Assembly (NCBI RefSeq): GCF_008087625.1
Contig: NZ_CP042997.1
Span: 3,534,001-3,598,000 of the forward strand
DNA length: 64,000 nucleotides
DNA from: Aquisphaera giovannonii
GTDB lineage: Bacteria; Planctomycetota; Planctomycetia; Isosphaerales; Isosphaeraceae
Direction of reading: 5' to 3'
A model generated the notes under the pieces. The model searched no databases. It was not told the DNA's origin and saw nothing but the letters and a program-made list of their open reading frames with translations. Shown piece by piece: positions 28,482 through 39,889 of the stretch. A program made the translations under genes and the position numbers. Position 1 is the stretch's first letter. Each line of letters starts with the position of its first letter.

Positions 28482-30938
28482 TCAGACCATGCGGAAGATC
28501 TTGCGCGAAATCCACTCGGCCGTCAGGCCCAGGATGATGGTCGCATAGAAGAGGGGCGCATCCCAGAGCTCGTCTCGCTGCTCGACGGTCCGGGTGACCT
28601 CGCGCATCGCGATCGACTCGTCGAGCTTGCCGGCCTCGGACACGTCCAGGACCCGGCCACCGGTCAGCCGGGCGAGGTCGGCGAGCAGGGCGCGGTTCAG
28701 CGACGGCTCGTCGAGCTCCCGCCGCGGCGGCTCGACCCGGAAGTTCGTGGTCGAGACCCGGGTCGCCGCCCCGGCGTCGGCGCCCGTCGCGGGGGTGATG
28801 CGGAGCGTGTAGCCGCCGGCTCGCTCGGCCGGGAAGCTCGCCGCGAGCGAGGCCGGGTCGTCGGGGACGCGCTCAAAGGCCAGCGGCTCCGGTGCCTGGC
28901 CGTCGGGCTCCACCTCGGCCGCCAGCCCGGAGGCCTCGGCCACCGCCGCGGCCTCGGTGAACCGGACGCCGATCTGGACCCGGTCGCCCACCCGGTACGC
29001 CGTCTTGCCCAGGCTGACCAGGAACGGGAACCGGCCGCCCAGGGCCTTGTTCCGCCCCACCCGATCGACCAGGCGGGCCCAGAAGCCGTCGAAGTAGTCC
29101 TCGGAGAGGTACCGCCAGCGGTAGGTGCTGTCGAACCCGATGAAGACCGTGCGCCCCGGGCCGTAGAGCTGGGAGGCCAGCAGGACGTGCCGGCCGTACT
29201 GGTTCTGCATCCGCGGGTCGCCGTGGCGGGCCAGCACCGTCGCGCCGGGCCGGGCCCGCGTGACGGGGAAGCTCCAGTACATGCCGGGAAGGCTCGTCAG
29301 GATCGTCCGGTTGCGGATCGGGTCGGGGTGGAACTCGAAGATCGGGTCGCCCCGCCCCTCGGGCGTCAGCTCGAGCGCGTAGGTCGACTGGGTGGCCAGG
29401 CGGACCTCGGCCTCCGTGCGGAAGAGCCCGGGCTCTCGGACGACAGGCAGGATGCGCGTCCACCGCCCCGACTCCGAGGTGCCGCCGGCCTCCGCGTCGA
29501 AGAGCTGCTGCGAGTACAGCTCTCCCGGCATGTAGATCAGGCCGCCGCCGTCCTTGCCCACGAAGTTGGCGATCAGCTCCGGCCACGCGGGGCCGAGGGC
29601 CTGCACGTCGGGGTCGATCAGGATCAGGGCGTCGTAGCGGGCCAGTTCCTCCGCATCGCCGGGCAGGCGGGAGATCGGCTTGTCGCCCGGCTGGCGGAAG
29701 CCGGGGTCGGCGTGCTGGAGCCAGGCGGCGAAGGACACGTGCTGGTCGCGCTGGAGCGTGTTGCGGAGGAACTGCATCTCGGGCGACGGCGAACCGGCGA
29801 TCATCAGGACACGGATCTGCTGGCGGACGACGCGCACCATGGCGGTCGCCACGTTGTCGTCCCGCGTCAGCTCCGGCCCGGCGTCCTCGATCCGGGCCCG
29901 ATACTCGTACTGGCCGATCGCCTTGGGCACGATCCGGAAGGAGGTCCGCTTCTGGATGCCGTCGTCGCCCAGCGGGATCCGCTGGCTGGCGACCTGCTGC
30001 CAGTCGGCGCCGTTGACGCGCTGCTCGAGGACGAGGTCGGCGTCGGCCTCCTTCAGCCCCCGGGCCTCGACGATGACGGACAGGGTCATCGGGTCGGTCG
30101 CGAAGACGACCGGGCTGGCCACGACCTCCACGACCCGGACGTTGCGCGGGCCTTCCTCGCCGCCCGCGGCGATCGGGAAGATCGGGACGTTCAGCCGGGC
30201 CAGCGACTCGGCCACGCGCAGCGGGTCCTCGCCGGCGTTCGAGCGGCCGTCGGAGACCAGCGCGATCCCCGCCACGGGCCGGCCGCGGTGGACCGCCAGC
30301 ACGCCCCGCAGCGCGTCGCCGAGGGGGGAGATCGACCACCGGGGCTGGATCTCCTCCAGGGGCTTGGCGCGGGCCGGGCCGGCCGTCACGGCCTTCGAGG
30401 CCGACTCCAGGTCGAAGAACGACACGTCGCGTCCCTTGCCGAGGTCGTCCAGGTGGGCCGAGATCGCCTTCTTCGCGAGGTCCAGCCGGGGCGTCTCCCG
30501 GAGCCGGTCCACCGGCGACTTGCCCCCCTCGCCCTGGATCTTCAGGGCCGCCGCGGTCGCGGCCGCGCGGGTCTCGTCGGTGTAGGGGTCGGAGAACCGC
30601 ATGCTCTCCGAGTCGTCGACGATGATCGGCAGTTGCGACCGGACCGTCTCGCGGTGCGACGTGACCAGGACCGGCTCGACCAGCATGGCGCCGGCCGCCA
30701 GGAGCACGAGCGTCCGCAACGCCACCAGCCACGCCCGCCTCGGCCCCGACAGCTCCCGCTTCTCACGCCGGGGGAGCCACCAGAGCAGGGCGAGGGCGGC
30801 GACGGCCGCCGCGAGGAGCAGAAGCGCGAGCCCCCCGCCGGGCAGCGCGGTCAGCTCCAGGCGCGTGCTCTCGCCCGACGGCACGTCGCCCGGCGACCGC
30901 GGCCCGAGGCCCAGGAGTAGCTGCCAGATCCGGTTCAT
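28482..30938 (-). CDS. Membrane VWA/glutamine-amidotransferase-like protein (Bat-type cluster)
   Basis: An 818-residue protein with two N-terminal membrane helices (LALLLLAAAVAALALLWWL and LVALRTLVLLAAGAMLVEPVL). A VWA-like fold follows, with a MIDAS-type start LPIIVDDSESM, and PVAGIALVSDGRSNAGED further along. From about residue 380 comes a class-I-GATase-like Rossmann region (IRVLMIAGSPSPEMQFL, then RYDALILIDPDVQ and GGGLIYMPGE), but no catalytic Cys triad was seen. A last membrane helix lies near the C-terminus (WDAPLFYATIILGLTAEWI). Such proteins occur with BatA and MoxR in Planctomycetota. The function is probably complex assembly or surveillance at the membrane. Confidence 0.72.
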   Translation of the reverse strand: MNRIWQLLLGLGPRSPGDVPSGESTRLELTALPGGGLALLLLAAAVAALALLWWLPRREKRELSGPRRAWLVALRTLVLLAAGAMLVEPVLVTSHRETVRSQLPIIVDDSESMRFSDPYTDETRAAATAAALKIQGEGGKSPVDRLRETPRLDLAKKAISAHLDDLGKGRDVSFFDLESASKAVTAGPARAKPLEEIQPRWSISPLGDALRGVLAVHRGRPVAGIALVSDGRSNAGEDPLRVAESLARLNVPIFPIAAGGEEGPRNVRVVEVVASPVVFATDPMTLSVIVEARGLKEADADLVLEQRVNGADWQQVASQRIPLGDDGIQKRTSFRIVPKAIGQYEYRARIEDAGPELTRDDNVATAMVRVVRQQIRVLMIAGSPSPEMQFLRNTLQRDQHVSFAAWLQHADPGFRQPGDKPISRLPGDAEELARYDALILIDPDVQALGPAWPELIANFVGKDGGGLIYMPGELYSQQLFDAEAGGTSESGRWTRILPVVREPGLFRTEAEVRLATQSTYALELTPEGRGDPIFEFHPDPIRNRTILTSLPGMYWSFPVTRARPGATVLARHGDPRMQNQYGRHVLLASQLYGPGRTVFIGFDSTYRWRYLSEDYFDGFWARLVDRVGRNKALGGRFPFLVSLGKTAYRVGDRVQIGVRFTEAAAVAEASGLAAEVEPDGQAPEPLAFERVPDDPASLAASFPAERAGGYTLRITPATGADAGAATRVSTTNFRVEPPRRELDEPSLNRALLADLARLTGGRVLDVSEAGKLDESIAMREVTRTVEQRDELWDAPLFYATIILGLTAEWISRKIFRMV

Positions 30939-30975
30939 GACGCACCGTCGGGCCGAGGAGGAGTCGGTTTGGTCG

Positions 30976-33144
30976 TCATCGCGATCGCCCCACCCAGGAG
31001 GCCAGGATCGGTTCGAAGATCAGGAGCGCAAGCAGCACCCAGGCCATCTCGTGCCAGACCTCCCGGCCGGTCGCCGAGAAGGCGTCGCGGCCGTCGCCCC
31101 GCGCCGCGGCGACCTCGATGTTCAGCGGGGCGAGCAGCCCCTTCAGGTCGGCCGCCGCGATCCGATCGAGCTCGCTCTCCCGGGCGTCGGGGTTGGAGGC
31201 GAAGACGTCCTGCTGCGTGCCGAGCGGCCCCTCGTCCCACGAGACGCGGTAGAGGCCGGCCTTGCGCGTGTCGGGGACGGTGATCTCCCAGGCCGGCGTC
31301 GTGTCGCCTGAGGCCTTGTCCCCGGCCGAGCCCGAGGGCAGCGACCTCGGCTCGCCGCCCCCCGGCGGGGTGAGCCGGACGCTCGTCAGCTGGTGGCTCG
31401 AGTGGACGATCCGGGTCGGCCGCTCGCCCGCGGTGACCGTGTGCGCGAACGACGTCGGCCGGGCCGTCCCCCGCACGGCCTCTCGGATCGCCAGCACGAA
31501 GCTGGGCTCGATCGGCCAGTCGGTGTCGGCGCGGTCCGCGGTGGTCGTCCAGAGGAGGACGCGGCCCTCGCCGACGACCCGCTCGACCACGGCGGGCGAC
31601 CGCGCCGGGTCGTTCCAGCGGGCGAGCACCCGGACCGCTCCCGGTTCGCCGGAAGGCTCCTCCACGTTCATGATCCGGCGGACGGCCACCCTCTCCAGCG
31701 CCGAGGGCCTCAGCTCCAGCAGCTTCTCGATCGGTGATGGCCGGACGTCCTCGACGGTCAGCCCGCGGATCGCCTCGTCCGCCTGCGCCTTGAGGGGGAC
31801 CGGCAGGAGCGGCTCGCCCGACCGGTAGAGCCGCTGGTTGTACAAGGCCGTGTCCAGCCTCCCCCCCGTGAAGACCATCAGCCCCATCCCGCCGCGGACG
31901 AGCTGGGCGAGCTTCCGGGCCTGCTCGTCGGTCGGCGAGGCGACGTTGGCCAGGACGAGGACGTCCGCGGGCTCGAGCCGGGGGTTGAGGAAGTTCTCCT
32001 CCTGGACCGTCTCGATTCGCCAGGCCTCCGCGTCGCCGACGCCGATCGAGAGGGGCGCCGCGAGGTAGTCGACCTCCGACCCGAACGGCTCGGACGAGGG
32101 CTCGCCGTCCACCAGGCGGATCAGCAGCGAGTCCTTCACCGGGACCGCGGCCCAGATCTGGTTGTCGCCGGCCAGCTCGTCCTCGGGCAGTTGCAGGGAG
32201 ATGTCGTGCATCCCCTGCGAGGGGAACCGGGCGGTGATCGGGACGCGCATCACCTGGTGCGGCGGGATCTCCGGCAGGGGGACCTCGGTCGGCCGGTCGT
32301 CGATGCGGAGGATCGCCTTGGCGCGGCTGAGGACCCGGGGGGAGTCGTTGCGGACGGTCGCCTCCCAGTGGGACTCGGCGCCGGCGAGGATCGCGCGGTC
32401 GAGGGGGACGAGGGCCTGGAGCGCGACGTTGCCGGCCTCGTCGTCGCCCACGTCCACCACGCGGACGCGGACGCCCTGCTCGTCCCAGCGGCGGGCCACC
32501 TCGCCGACGGAGGCGTCCCAGCCCGCCTTGCGGAGGTCGGTGATGATCGTGAGATTCCGCATCGGGTACGTGCAGGACTGGACGACCTCGTCTATCCCGG
32601 CCAGGACCGTCGGCCAGGCGGCGTGCGTGTCCGAGAGGGGCATGGCCAGGGCGTCGCCGGAGAGCTCCTCCTTCCGCGTCCCCTCCACCTCGTGGAAGAC
32701 GGGCGTGCGGGGGGTCGACGCGGCGACGAGGGTGCAGCGGTCCTGCGGGTTCGCCGCGCCGAGGACCGCGCCGGCGGCCTCGCGGGCGCGGTGGAACGCC
32801 GGGGGCCCGCCGCCGCCGGCGTAGCCCATGCTCAGCGAGTCGTCCACCAGGACGATCTGGCTGGTCCGCCCGCCGCCCACCAGCCATTTCTCGAGGCCGG
32901 TCGGGTTCAGGATCGGGCGCGCCAGGAAGAGGAACAGGAGGACCGGCAGCGCGACCCGCAGGAGCAGCAGGAGCAGCTCCTCGATCTGGATCCTCCGCCG
33001 GTTGCGCCGGATCGTCAGCTTGAGGTGGCGCATCGGCGCCCACTCCACCACGCGGAACCGGCGGCGGTTCAGCAGGTGGATGATGATGGGGATGGACCCC
33101 AGCAGGGTCCCCCAGGCCAGGAGTGGGCTCAGCAGGCTAAACAT
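30976..33144 (-). CDS. BatA-like membrane protein with VWA domain
   Basis: A 722-residue protein that begins with the BatA N-terminal double-transmembrane domain (LLAWGTLLGSIPIIIHLLNRR, then VVEWAPMRHLKLTIRRNRRR and LLLLLLRVALPVLLFLFLARP). A VWA domain follows, with SQIVLVDDSLSMGY and RNLTIITDLRKAGW. The middle resembles the same Ig/GATase-like layout as the next gene. A C-terminal hydrophobic helix (WVLLALLIFEPILASWV) completes the topology. BatA-type proteins form membrane assemblies with MoxR ATPases and DUF58 proteins. The start is 3 nt after the stop of the DUF58 gene. Confidence 0.82.
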   Translation of the reverse strand: MFSLLSPLLAWGTLLGSIPIIIHLLNRRRFRVVEWAPMRHLKLTIRRNRRRIQIEELLLLLLRVALPVLLFLFLARPILNPTGLEKWLVGGGRTSQIVLVDDSLSMGYAGGGGPPAFHRAREAAGAVLGAANPQDRCTLVAASTPRTPVFHEVEGTRKEELSGDALAMPLSDTHAAWPTVLAGIDEVVQSCTYPMRNLTIITDLRKAGWDASVGEVARRWDEQGVRVRVVDVGDDEAGNVALQALVPLDRAILAGAESHWEATVRNDSPRVLSRAKAILRIDDRPTEVPLPEIPPHQVMRVPITARFPSQGMHDISLQLPEDELAGDNQIWAAVPVKDSLLIRLVDGEPSSEPFGSEVDYLAAPLSIGVGDAEAWRIETVQEENFLNPRLEPADVLVLANVASPTDEQARKLAQLVRGGMGLMVFTGGRLDTALYNQRLYRSGEPLLPVPLKAQADEAIRGLTVEDVRPSPIEKLLELRPSALERVAVRRIMNVEEPSGEPGAVRVLARWNDPARSPAVVERVVGEGRVLLWTTTADRADTDWPIEPSFVLAIREAVRGTARPTSFAHTVTAGERPTRIVHSSHQLTSVRLTPPGGGEPRSLPSGSAGDKASGDTTPAWEITVPDTRKAGLYRVSWDEGPLGTQQDVFASNPDARESELDRIAAADLKGLLAPLNIEVAAARGDGRDAFSATGREVWHEMAWVLLALLIFEPILASWVGRSR

Positions 33145-34036
33145 GGTTCAGTAGCGCCCGCCCGGGTTGTGGGCCGAGTCCTCGCGGGAGCGGAGGAAGC
33201 GGGCGAGCGAGTCGCCCAGGTGGTCGTCGGTGCAGAGGGCGACGTGGTCGTAGCCCCGGGCGCCGCACTCCCTGCGGACCTCCGCCAGGAACTCGCGGAT
33301 CGCCCCCTGGTACGCCTTCCGGAAGGCGCCGGGCTCGGCGAAGACCTGCTCGTCCCCCTCGATGTCCTTGAAGACCGTCGGGCCGTCGAAGGGGAGCTCC
33401 AGCTCGTCGCGGTCGAGCACCTGCATGACGAGCACCTCGTGGCCGAGGAAGCGGAGCCGGTCCAGCCCGTCGTAGACCGACTCCAGGTCGGTGAACAGGT
33501 CGGAGACGACCACCAGGAACCCCCGGCGTCGGATCCGGTCGGTGAGCGACCGGAGCAGCCCGCCGAGCTCGGTCCTGCGGGCCGGGGTGCATTTCTGGAG
33601 GATCTGCGACATCACCGTCACCTGCGCCTGGGTCGCGCTCGGCGGCAGGAGTTGCCCGGCCTCCTCGTCGAACAGGACGAGGCCGACGGGGTCCTGCTGG
33701 CGGGACAGGAGCATCGCCAGGGAGACGACCAGGGTCGAGGCGTAGTCGAACTTGGCGAGCGCCGCGCGGGAGCCCTTGTAGTTCATCGACGCGCTGGCGT
33801 CGACGACGAAGGTCACGCGGACGTTGCTCTCCTCCTCGTACTGCTTGATGTAGTGGCGGTCGGACCGCGCGAAGACGCGCCAGTCGAGCCGGCGGAGGTC
33901 GTCGCCCGGCGTGTACTCGCGGTAGGCGGCGAACTCGATGTTGAAGCCGTGGAACGGGCTGCGGTGCTGCCCGCTGATCGCCCCCTCGGCCAGCCGGCGC
34001 GACCGCAGGGTGAGGTCGGCGATCTGGGCGATGACG

Positions 34037-35086
<1,050 letters not shown>

Positions 35087-35115
35087 CGTCGCGTCCCCCT
35101 TCTCTTGTCGCGGGT

Positions 35116-36195
35116 TCACCGCTGGAACACGGGGAGGTACTTGAACGGAAGCTGGAGGATGATCGCGGCGATCGAGGTCCCGTAGACCTGGCCGATGCCG
35201 TCGCCGCTCCACGACCCGTCGCCCGCCTGCATGGCGAGGAGCTGGTCCCGGGTCTTGGGGAAGTAGGCGTCCCAGTACGCGTCGCCGGCCATGTAGAAGC
35301 CCTGGGACGCGTAGAGGTGGGCGTAGTAGTCGTGGGCCCCGCCCTTGCTCCACTCGTCGCGGGCGCGGAACTGGTCCCAGACGTACTTCAGGCAGTCGGT
35401 GGCGATCGGGCTGTCGAACTGCCCGGCGTTGTAGAGCGTGGCGACGGCCGCCGCCGAGATCGGGAGCCTCGGGCCCCCGCCGGAGAGGAGCGAGTAGCGG
35501 ATCCCCCCCTCGGGCGTCCGGCACTTCTCCAGGTAGTCCGCGGCCGAGTCGATGACCGCCTTGGGGACGAGGAACCCCGCGTTGTGCGCGGCCCGGAGCG
35601 CCTGCACCTGGGTGACGGTGACCGAGCCCTCGTCGCCGGTCCCGGGGACGTAGGTCCACCCCCCCGCGCTGCTCTGGCCCTGGCTGGTCAGCGTGACGGC
35701 CTTGCGGATCGCATCGGCGACCTGGTTGCGGAGCGACGCCTTCGTGATCGACCCGTACGCGCAGGCCAGGAACATGAGGGCGAAGCCGTGGCCGTGCATC
35801 GGCTGGCCGCTGTCCTGGCCGGGCCCGGTGATGAGGCCCGTCGCCGTGCTGCACCGGACGAGGTACTCGACGGCGCCCTGCACCGCCTTGGAGTACTTTC
35901 CCCGGGTGGGGGAGTTCCCGTGGGCGAGGAACGCCGTCCCGGCCAAGCCGGTCATCGCGACCGGGTAGGCCTGGCCGCCGCCGGTGATCCAGGAGCCGTC
36001 CTCGGCCTGGGCCCCGGCCAGGTAGTCCAGCCCCTTGACCACCGCCCGCAGCGTCTCCGGCGTGATGTGCTTGGGCAGGACCTCCTTCTCCTGGCCGGAG
36101 GTCGGCCGCGCCGGGGCCAATGCGCCGCCCGCGGCGAGGAGCCCCAGGCCGCGGAGGAATTCGCGCCGACGGAGCAAGGACGACTTGGGTATCAT
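35116..36195 (-). CDS. Exported prenyltransferase/squalene-cyclase-repeat protein
   Basis: A 359-residue protein with a twin-arginine signal (RRREFLRGLGLLAAGGALAPA). The body is an alpha-barrel of repeats as in squalene-hopene cyclase and protein prenyltransferases. Examples are LDYLAGAQAEDGSWI, AVEYLVRCSTATG, AVTLTSQGQSSAGGWTYV, ADYLEKCRTPEGGIRYSL and LLAMQAGDGSWSGDG. The DxDD motif of cyclases is absent, so it is more likely a binding or scaffold protein than an enzyme. It overlaps the SIMPL gene (ATGA) and ends 29 nt before moxR starts, so it belongs to the same operon. Its link to Bat/MoxR is known only from synteny. Confidence 0.78.
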   Translation of the reverse strand: MIPKSSLLRRREFLRGLGLLAAGGALAPARPTSGQEKEVLPKHITPETLRAVVKGLDYLAGAQAEDGSWITGGGQAYPVAMTGLAGTAFLAHGNSPTRGKYSKAVQGAVEYLVRCSTATGLITGPGQDSGQPMHGHGFALMFLACAYGSITKASLRNQVADAIRKAVTLTSQGQSSAGGWTYVPGTGDEGSVTVTQVQALRAAHNAGFLVPKAVIDSAADYLEKCRTPEGGIRYSLLSGGGPRLPISAAAVATLYNAGQFDSPIATDCLKYVWDQFRARDEWSKGGAHDYYAHLYASQGFYMAGDAYWDAYFPKTRDQLLAMQAGDGSWSGDGIGQVYGTSIAAIILQLPFKYLPVFQR

Positions 36196-37088
36196 TCCGC
36201 CCCCCTCTTCGCCGTCTTCGTCGGCCCGGCCAGGTCGAACCGCACGTGCAGCTCCACCCGCACGGGGATCTCCTGGAACCGGGACGACTCGAGCCGCTTG
36301 CGGGGCACCTCCTCGTCGTTCGCGGAGGGCATGATGCCGTAGTAGAGCGCCATCGCCGCGGCGGAGGACTTCTCGCCGGAGACCAGCACCTCCCGGATCC
36401 CGGCGATCCGGCCCAGTTCCACCCCGCTGAGCTTGGCCAGCCGGCCCGCCTTGGCGCGGGCGTCGGCGATCGCCTCGCCGTAGGCCTTCTCCTGGAGCGA
36501 CTCGTAGTCGTCCAGGATGAACCGGACGAGCTTGCTCCCCTCGTTGTTGTACCGGTAGGAGTAGTACGACATGGCGTCGCCGCCCCCCACCTTGCCGCCG
36601 GCGTCCTGGGCGACGTCCAGCAACTTGGCCACGAGCTGGAGCAGCGCCTCCTCGTCCATCGACCGGATGTCCGAGACGGTGATCACGAGCTTCCGCCGGA
36701 GCTGGACCTCGACCTTCCCCTTGCGGGCGGGGGGCGTGTCCATGTAATACGGGTTGTACGCCTGCCCCTTCTGGTCCACGAGCAGGCCGCGCTCCTCGAC
36801 CGCGACGTTCTTCATCTTGAGGGTGGAGAAGGCGTCCTGGAGCCTCTTCTTCGCGTCGCGGTACTTCACGATCGCGTCGGCGCTCAGTTCCGAGGAGGCC
36901 GAGACCTCCAGGTCGATCTCCAGCCGGTTGGGCCTGGCGACGGCCGTCCCCTTGCCGATCACGGCGAAGCCGTCGATGTTCGCCTGCGCGTTGGCGGCCC
37001 CGTCCGCGAGCTGGCCCCGGGCCGGGGCCGCGGAGGCGGCGAGGGCGATCGCCGCGACGGCGACGACCGCGATGTCCGACCTGCTCAT
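36192..37088 (-). CDS. SIMPL-domain (DUF541) exported protein
   Basis: A 298-residue protein with a signal peptide (IAVVAVAAIALAASAAPARG). The SIMPL fold is seen in GFAVIGKGTAVARPNRLEIDLEV, LQDAFSTLKMKNVAVEERGL, KLVITVSDIRSMDEEALLQLV and YGEAIADARAKAGRLAKLSGVELG. The family's function is unclear; some members interact with kinases or act in outer-membrane or periplasmic stress responses. The start at 37088 overlaps the stop of the PQQ-propeller gene by 4 nt and has a GGGGGG site, and its own stop overlaps the next start, so all three genes are tightly coupled. Confidence 0.85.
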   Translation of the reverse strand: MSRSDIAVVAVAAIALAASAAPARGQLADGAANAQANIDGFAVIGKGTAVARPNRLEIDLEVSASSELSADAIVKYRDAKKRLQDAFSTLKMKNVAVEERGLLVDQKGQAYNPYYMDTPPARKGKVEVQLRRKLVITVSDIRSMDEEALLQLVAKLLDVAQDAGGKVGGGDAMSYYSYRYNNEGSKLVRFILDDYESLQEKAYGEAIADARAKAGRLAKLSGVELGRIAGIREVLVSGEKSSAAAMALYYGIMPSANDEEVPRKRLESSRFQEIPVRVELHVRFDLAGPTKTAKRGAE

Positions 37089-39208
37089 TCGGCCCCCCTC
37101 ATTCTCGGTGACCCGGTCCCTTCGCGGGCGATCTTCTCGGCCCCGGGGGGCCGTCGCGGATAGGCCGAGATCGTACGGTTGCTGATCGCCACCAACAAGC
37201 GGTCGGTCAGGATCAGGTCTCCCCCCTCGGCGCCGGTGTCCTGCCCCCGGAAGATCCGACGGACCCGGCCGGTCTGCGGGTCGACCTCGAAGATCCCGCG
37301 CGGCGTGAGCTGCCAGAGCCCGTCCCGCCGCACGAGCAGGCGCCCGTCGTGGCATCCCCCCGGCAGGGGGGCCGTCCAGCGGAGCGAGCGCCCCTTCAGG
37401 TCGAGCGCCGCGAGCTCCGGCCCGCCCAGATACAGGGTCGCGTCGTCCACCCCGAGCAGCCGCGCCGACTTGGCGATCGGGCGCTCCCACGCGAGTTTCA
37501 TCCGGTCGGGGTCGATCGCGCAGATGCGGTCCGACTTCAGCCCCTTGATCAGCACGAGGTCACCCAGGAGCAGGGGGCCGCTGCATGCCGTCGAGGGTGC
37601 GGCCTGGGGCATCTCGTCGAAGATGATAATGAACCGGCTCTGCGACTGGGAGGGGTCGGTCTCATAGCCGTAGCCCCAGTCCACCGCCCCGGAATCGGCG
37701 TCGAGCCGCGCGAGGATCCCGCTGTGCGTGTCCACGTAGACCGAGCCGGCGCGGTAGAGGAGCCGAGGCTGGGGATTCGTCTCCCGCGGGCCGTAGTACC
37801 AGTAATAGCGCTCGCCCTCGCGGAAGATCCCGACCTCCGTCTTCCAGAGCAGCTTGCCGTCGCGGGGCCGGATCGCCAGGACGTACTGGCGAGGCTGGCC
37901 GTCCTGGCCGCCGCCGCCGTACATCGAGCTCGTCGAGGTCGAGGACTTGCCCGCGATGAACAGGGTGTCCCGGGCCAGGAGTGGAGGGCCCACGAAGTCG
38001 ATCCCGGCATAGTCGGACAAATCCGAAGACTGCCAGACGAGGTCCCCGTTCTCGGCCCGCCGGCAGGCCAGGCGGAACTCGGCCTGGTAGTTCGGATCCT
38101 TGACGTCGCGGCCGAGGGTCCAGACCCGGCCGGAGGCCGCGAGGATGGCGAACCGGTTCGTCTCGATCATCTGGGACTGGCCCTGCGTCGTGGCCTGCTC
38201 CAGGTTGTGGAACGACGCGGACCGCCAGAGCAGCTTGCCGCTGGCCAGGTCGACGGCGAACACGTGGCCGAGGTAGTTGGCGAAGAGCGTCTGCCCCTCG
38301 ACCGCCGTCGCCGGCACGGCACCGCTGAAGGAGGTCGCCTCCCACTGGGACAGCTCGACGGGCGTCATCCCCGCGGTGACCGAGGCCGCAAACTTCACCT
38401 GCCAGGCGGCGGCCACCGCCTCGGCCAGCTCCGGCGCCGGGCCGCCGCCCGCGGACGATGCCGGCCCGGCGTCCGCGGCGGGCCCGGACTCCGCCGCGAT
38501 GCGCCCGAGGTGCACGCCCGCCTTCGCCTTCCTGCCCGCGATCGTGACGACCTCGTCGGCGTAGCGTTCCCCCATCTCGGCGCGGAGGGCCTCCAGCTCC
38601 GACCGCCGCCCGGCCCTCGCCAGCGCCAGGGCGGCCTTGACCGTGGTCAGTGCCGGCGGGAGCTCGGAGTCGGGGCGCTCGCGGAGGAGGGCCAGCCAGC
38701 AGTCGGCGGCGCGGTCGAACTCCCCCCGCTCGTAGTAGAGGTCGCCCAGCCGGTCCGCCGCGTTGTCCCCGACGGAGGTGAGGAAGTACGACGAGAAGAG
38801 CCGCTCGAGCGTCGCCTGCTCGGTCGCCCCCTCGGCCTGGTCCAGCAGCTTCTTCGCGTCCGAGTCGTAGAAGAGCCGATACGCCGCCTGCCCCTCGGAC
38901 GAGAGGGCGGAGAGGACCGACCGACGCTTCCGGGCCACGGAGATGATGAAGCCGTCCGGCCCGTCGACGAACCGGGCCGCCTGGGCCTCGGGGATGGCGT
39001 AGAGCGCCTTGCTCGCCCGCTCCCAGGCCCCCCGCCGCGCGAACCTGTCGAAGTCGTCGAACGCCTCCTTCGTCTCGCTCGATGCCGGCGGCATCTGGAG
39101 CGGCCGGTCCGGGCGATCGTTCGACATCCTCTCGGCCGCCTTGTCGTCGGCGCGACCGGATGCGGCGAAGAGCGAGGCGAGCATCGCGAGTAGGCAAGAC
39201 CGGTGCAC
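37085..39208 (-). CDS. Exported TPR plus PQQ-like beta-propeller protein
   Basis: A 707-residue protein from a GTG at 39208 (an ATG at 39184 is an alternative). A signal peptide (CLLAMLASLFAASGRA) is followed by a helical TPR-like half with RLGDLYYERGEFDRAADCWLALL. A PQQ-like propeller then runs from about residue 290. Its blades carry the typical strand pattern, for example GHVFAVDLASGKLLWRSAS, VLAIRPRDGKLLWKTEV, GILARLDADSGAVDWGYG and ELAALDLKGRSLRWTAPL. There is no sign of a quinoprotein active site, so it is likely a scaffold. It is the first gene of the co-directional Bat/MoxR block, which starts downstream of a 681-nt gap. Confidence 0.8.
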   Translation of the reverse strand: MHRSCLLAMLASLFAASGRADDKAAERMSNDRPDRPLQMPPASSETKEAFDDFDRFARRGAWERASKALYAIPEAQAARFVDGPDGFIISVARKRRSVLSALSSEGQAAYRLFYDSDAKKLLDQAEGATEQATLERLFSSYFLTSVGDNAADRLGDLYYERGEFDRAADCWLALLRERPDSELPPALTTVKAALALARAGRRSELEALRAEMGERYADEVVTIAGRKAKAGVHLGRIAAESGPAADAGPASSAGGGPAPELAEAVAAAWQVKFAASVTAGMTPVELSQWEATSFSGAVPATAVEGQTLFANYLGHVFAVDLASGKLLWRSASFHNLEQATTQGQSQMIETNRFAILAASGRVWTLGRDVKDPNYQAEFRLACRRAENGDLVWQSSDLSDYAGIDFVGPPLLARDTLFIAGKSSTSTSSMYGGGGQDGQPRQYVLAIRPRDGKLLWKTEVGIFREGERYYWYYGPRETNPQPRLLYRAGSVYVDTHSGILARLDADSGAVDWGYGYETDPSQSQSRFIIIFDEMPQAAPSTACSGPLLLGDLVLIKGLKSDRICAIDPDRMKLAWERPIAKSARLLGVDDATLYLGGPELAALDLKGRSLRWTAPLPGGCHDGRLLVRRDGLWQLTPRGIFEVDPQTGRVRRIFRGQDTGAEGGDLILTDRLLVAISNRTISAYPRRPPGAEKIAREGTGSPRMRGAE

Positions 39209-39889
39209 GTCGGCGGGGCCCCGATGAAGACATCAATCGTCATGGACCGTACCGCTCAGACCGCCCGGAGAGGGGGTGGCCCTGAAAGGTCTCACAGTTG
39301 TAATCGCTGCCACCCGGGGGTTGCAAACGAATTCTCTCGCATTGCCAATCGACGGAGGATGCGGGTCACGAACGGCCACGCGGGCTCATACAACGACGGA
39401 AATCGTGATCGACATCGCAATCCTGGTCGCGCTGTTCGACCGCCCGCCGGCCGAAGGTCGGGAAGTCGCCACCGGGACGACGCCTCCTGGCAAATCGGCC
39501 GGCGTACGGTCGCGGACTCTCGCCCGCAACTCCGGGCCGGCCCGAAGGGGCATGCGGATCGCGGCCATCCGGCCGCCGGCGAGGAACGATGTCGCGATAG
39601 GATTCAGGCGAGGTGAGGGCACGGCGAGCGGGGAATCGAGGACCCCGGCGGGCTGCTCATCGACCTTTGGGTCGAAGGTCGGCGTCGCGCCTGTTACAAC
39701 GGCGAGCGACCGGCCCGGAGGGTCACTCGACTCGAGGACCGCCCATGCCGGCAAGTGGCCCGCGCAGGATCGTAACGGCTTCGCGGGACTTTCCGCTCCC
39801 GTAGATCGCGAGCCCTGTGCGACTCATGCCGCTCCATCCCGGCTCGGAGAGGTCGGGGGATGGCGTAGCGGAGGTGGGAATTCGTCGAA
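39209..39889. other. Gene-free stretch between PQQ-propeller gene and tRNA-Phe
   Basis: This 681-nt stretch holds no convincing gene. Open frames run through it on both strands, but none has protein-like composition or a good start. The region 39661-39681 has overlapping stems: CGACC at 39661-39665 can pair with GGTCG at 39670-39674, and CGACCTT at 39661-39667 can pair with AAGGTCG at 39675-39681. These alternative hairpins might belong to a leader. The promoter of the Bat-type block should lie near its left end. Confidence 0.5.

Noticed and set aside
25622-28537. 971-codon open frame on the plus strand
   Set aside because: It is antisense to the DUF4175-like and coiled-coil genes, whose frames have better composition, membrane segments and ribosome sites.
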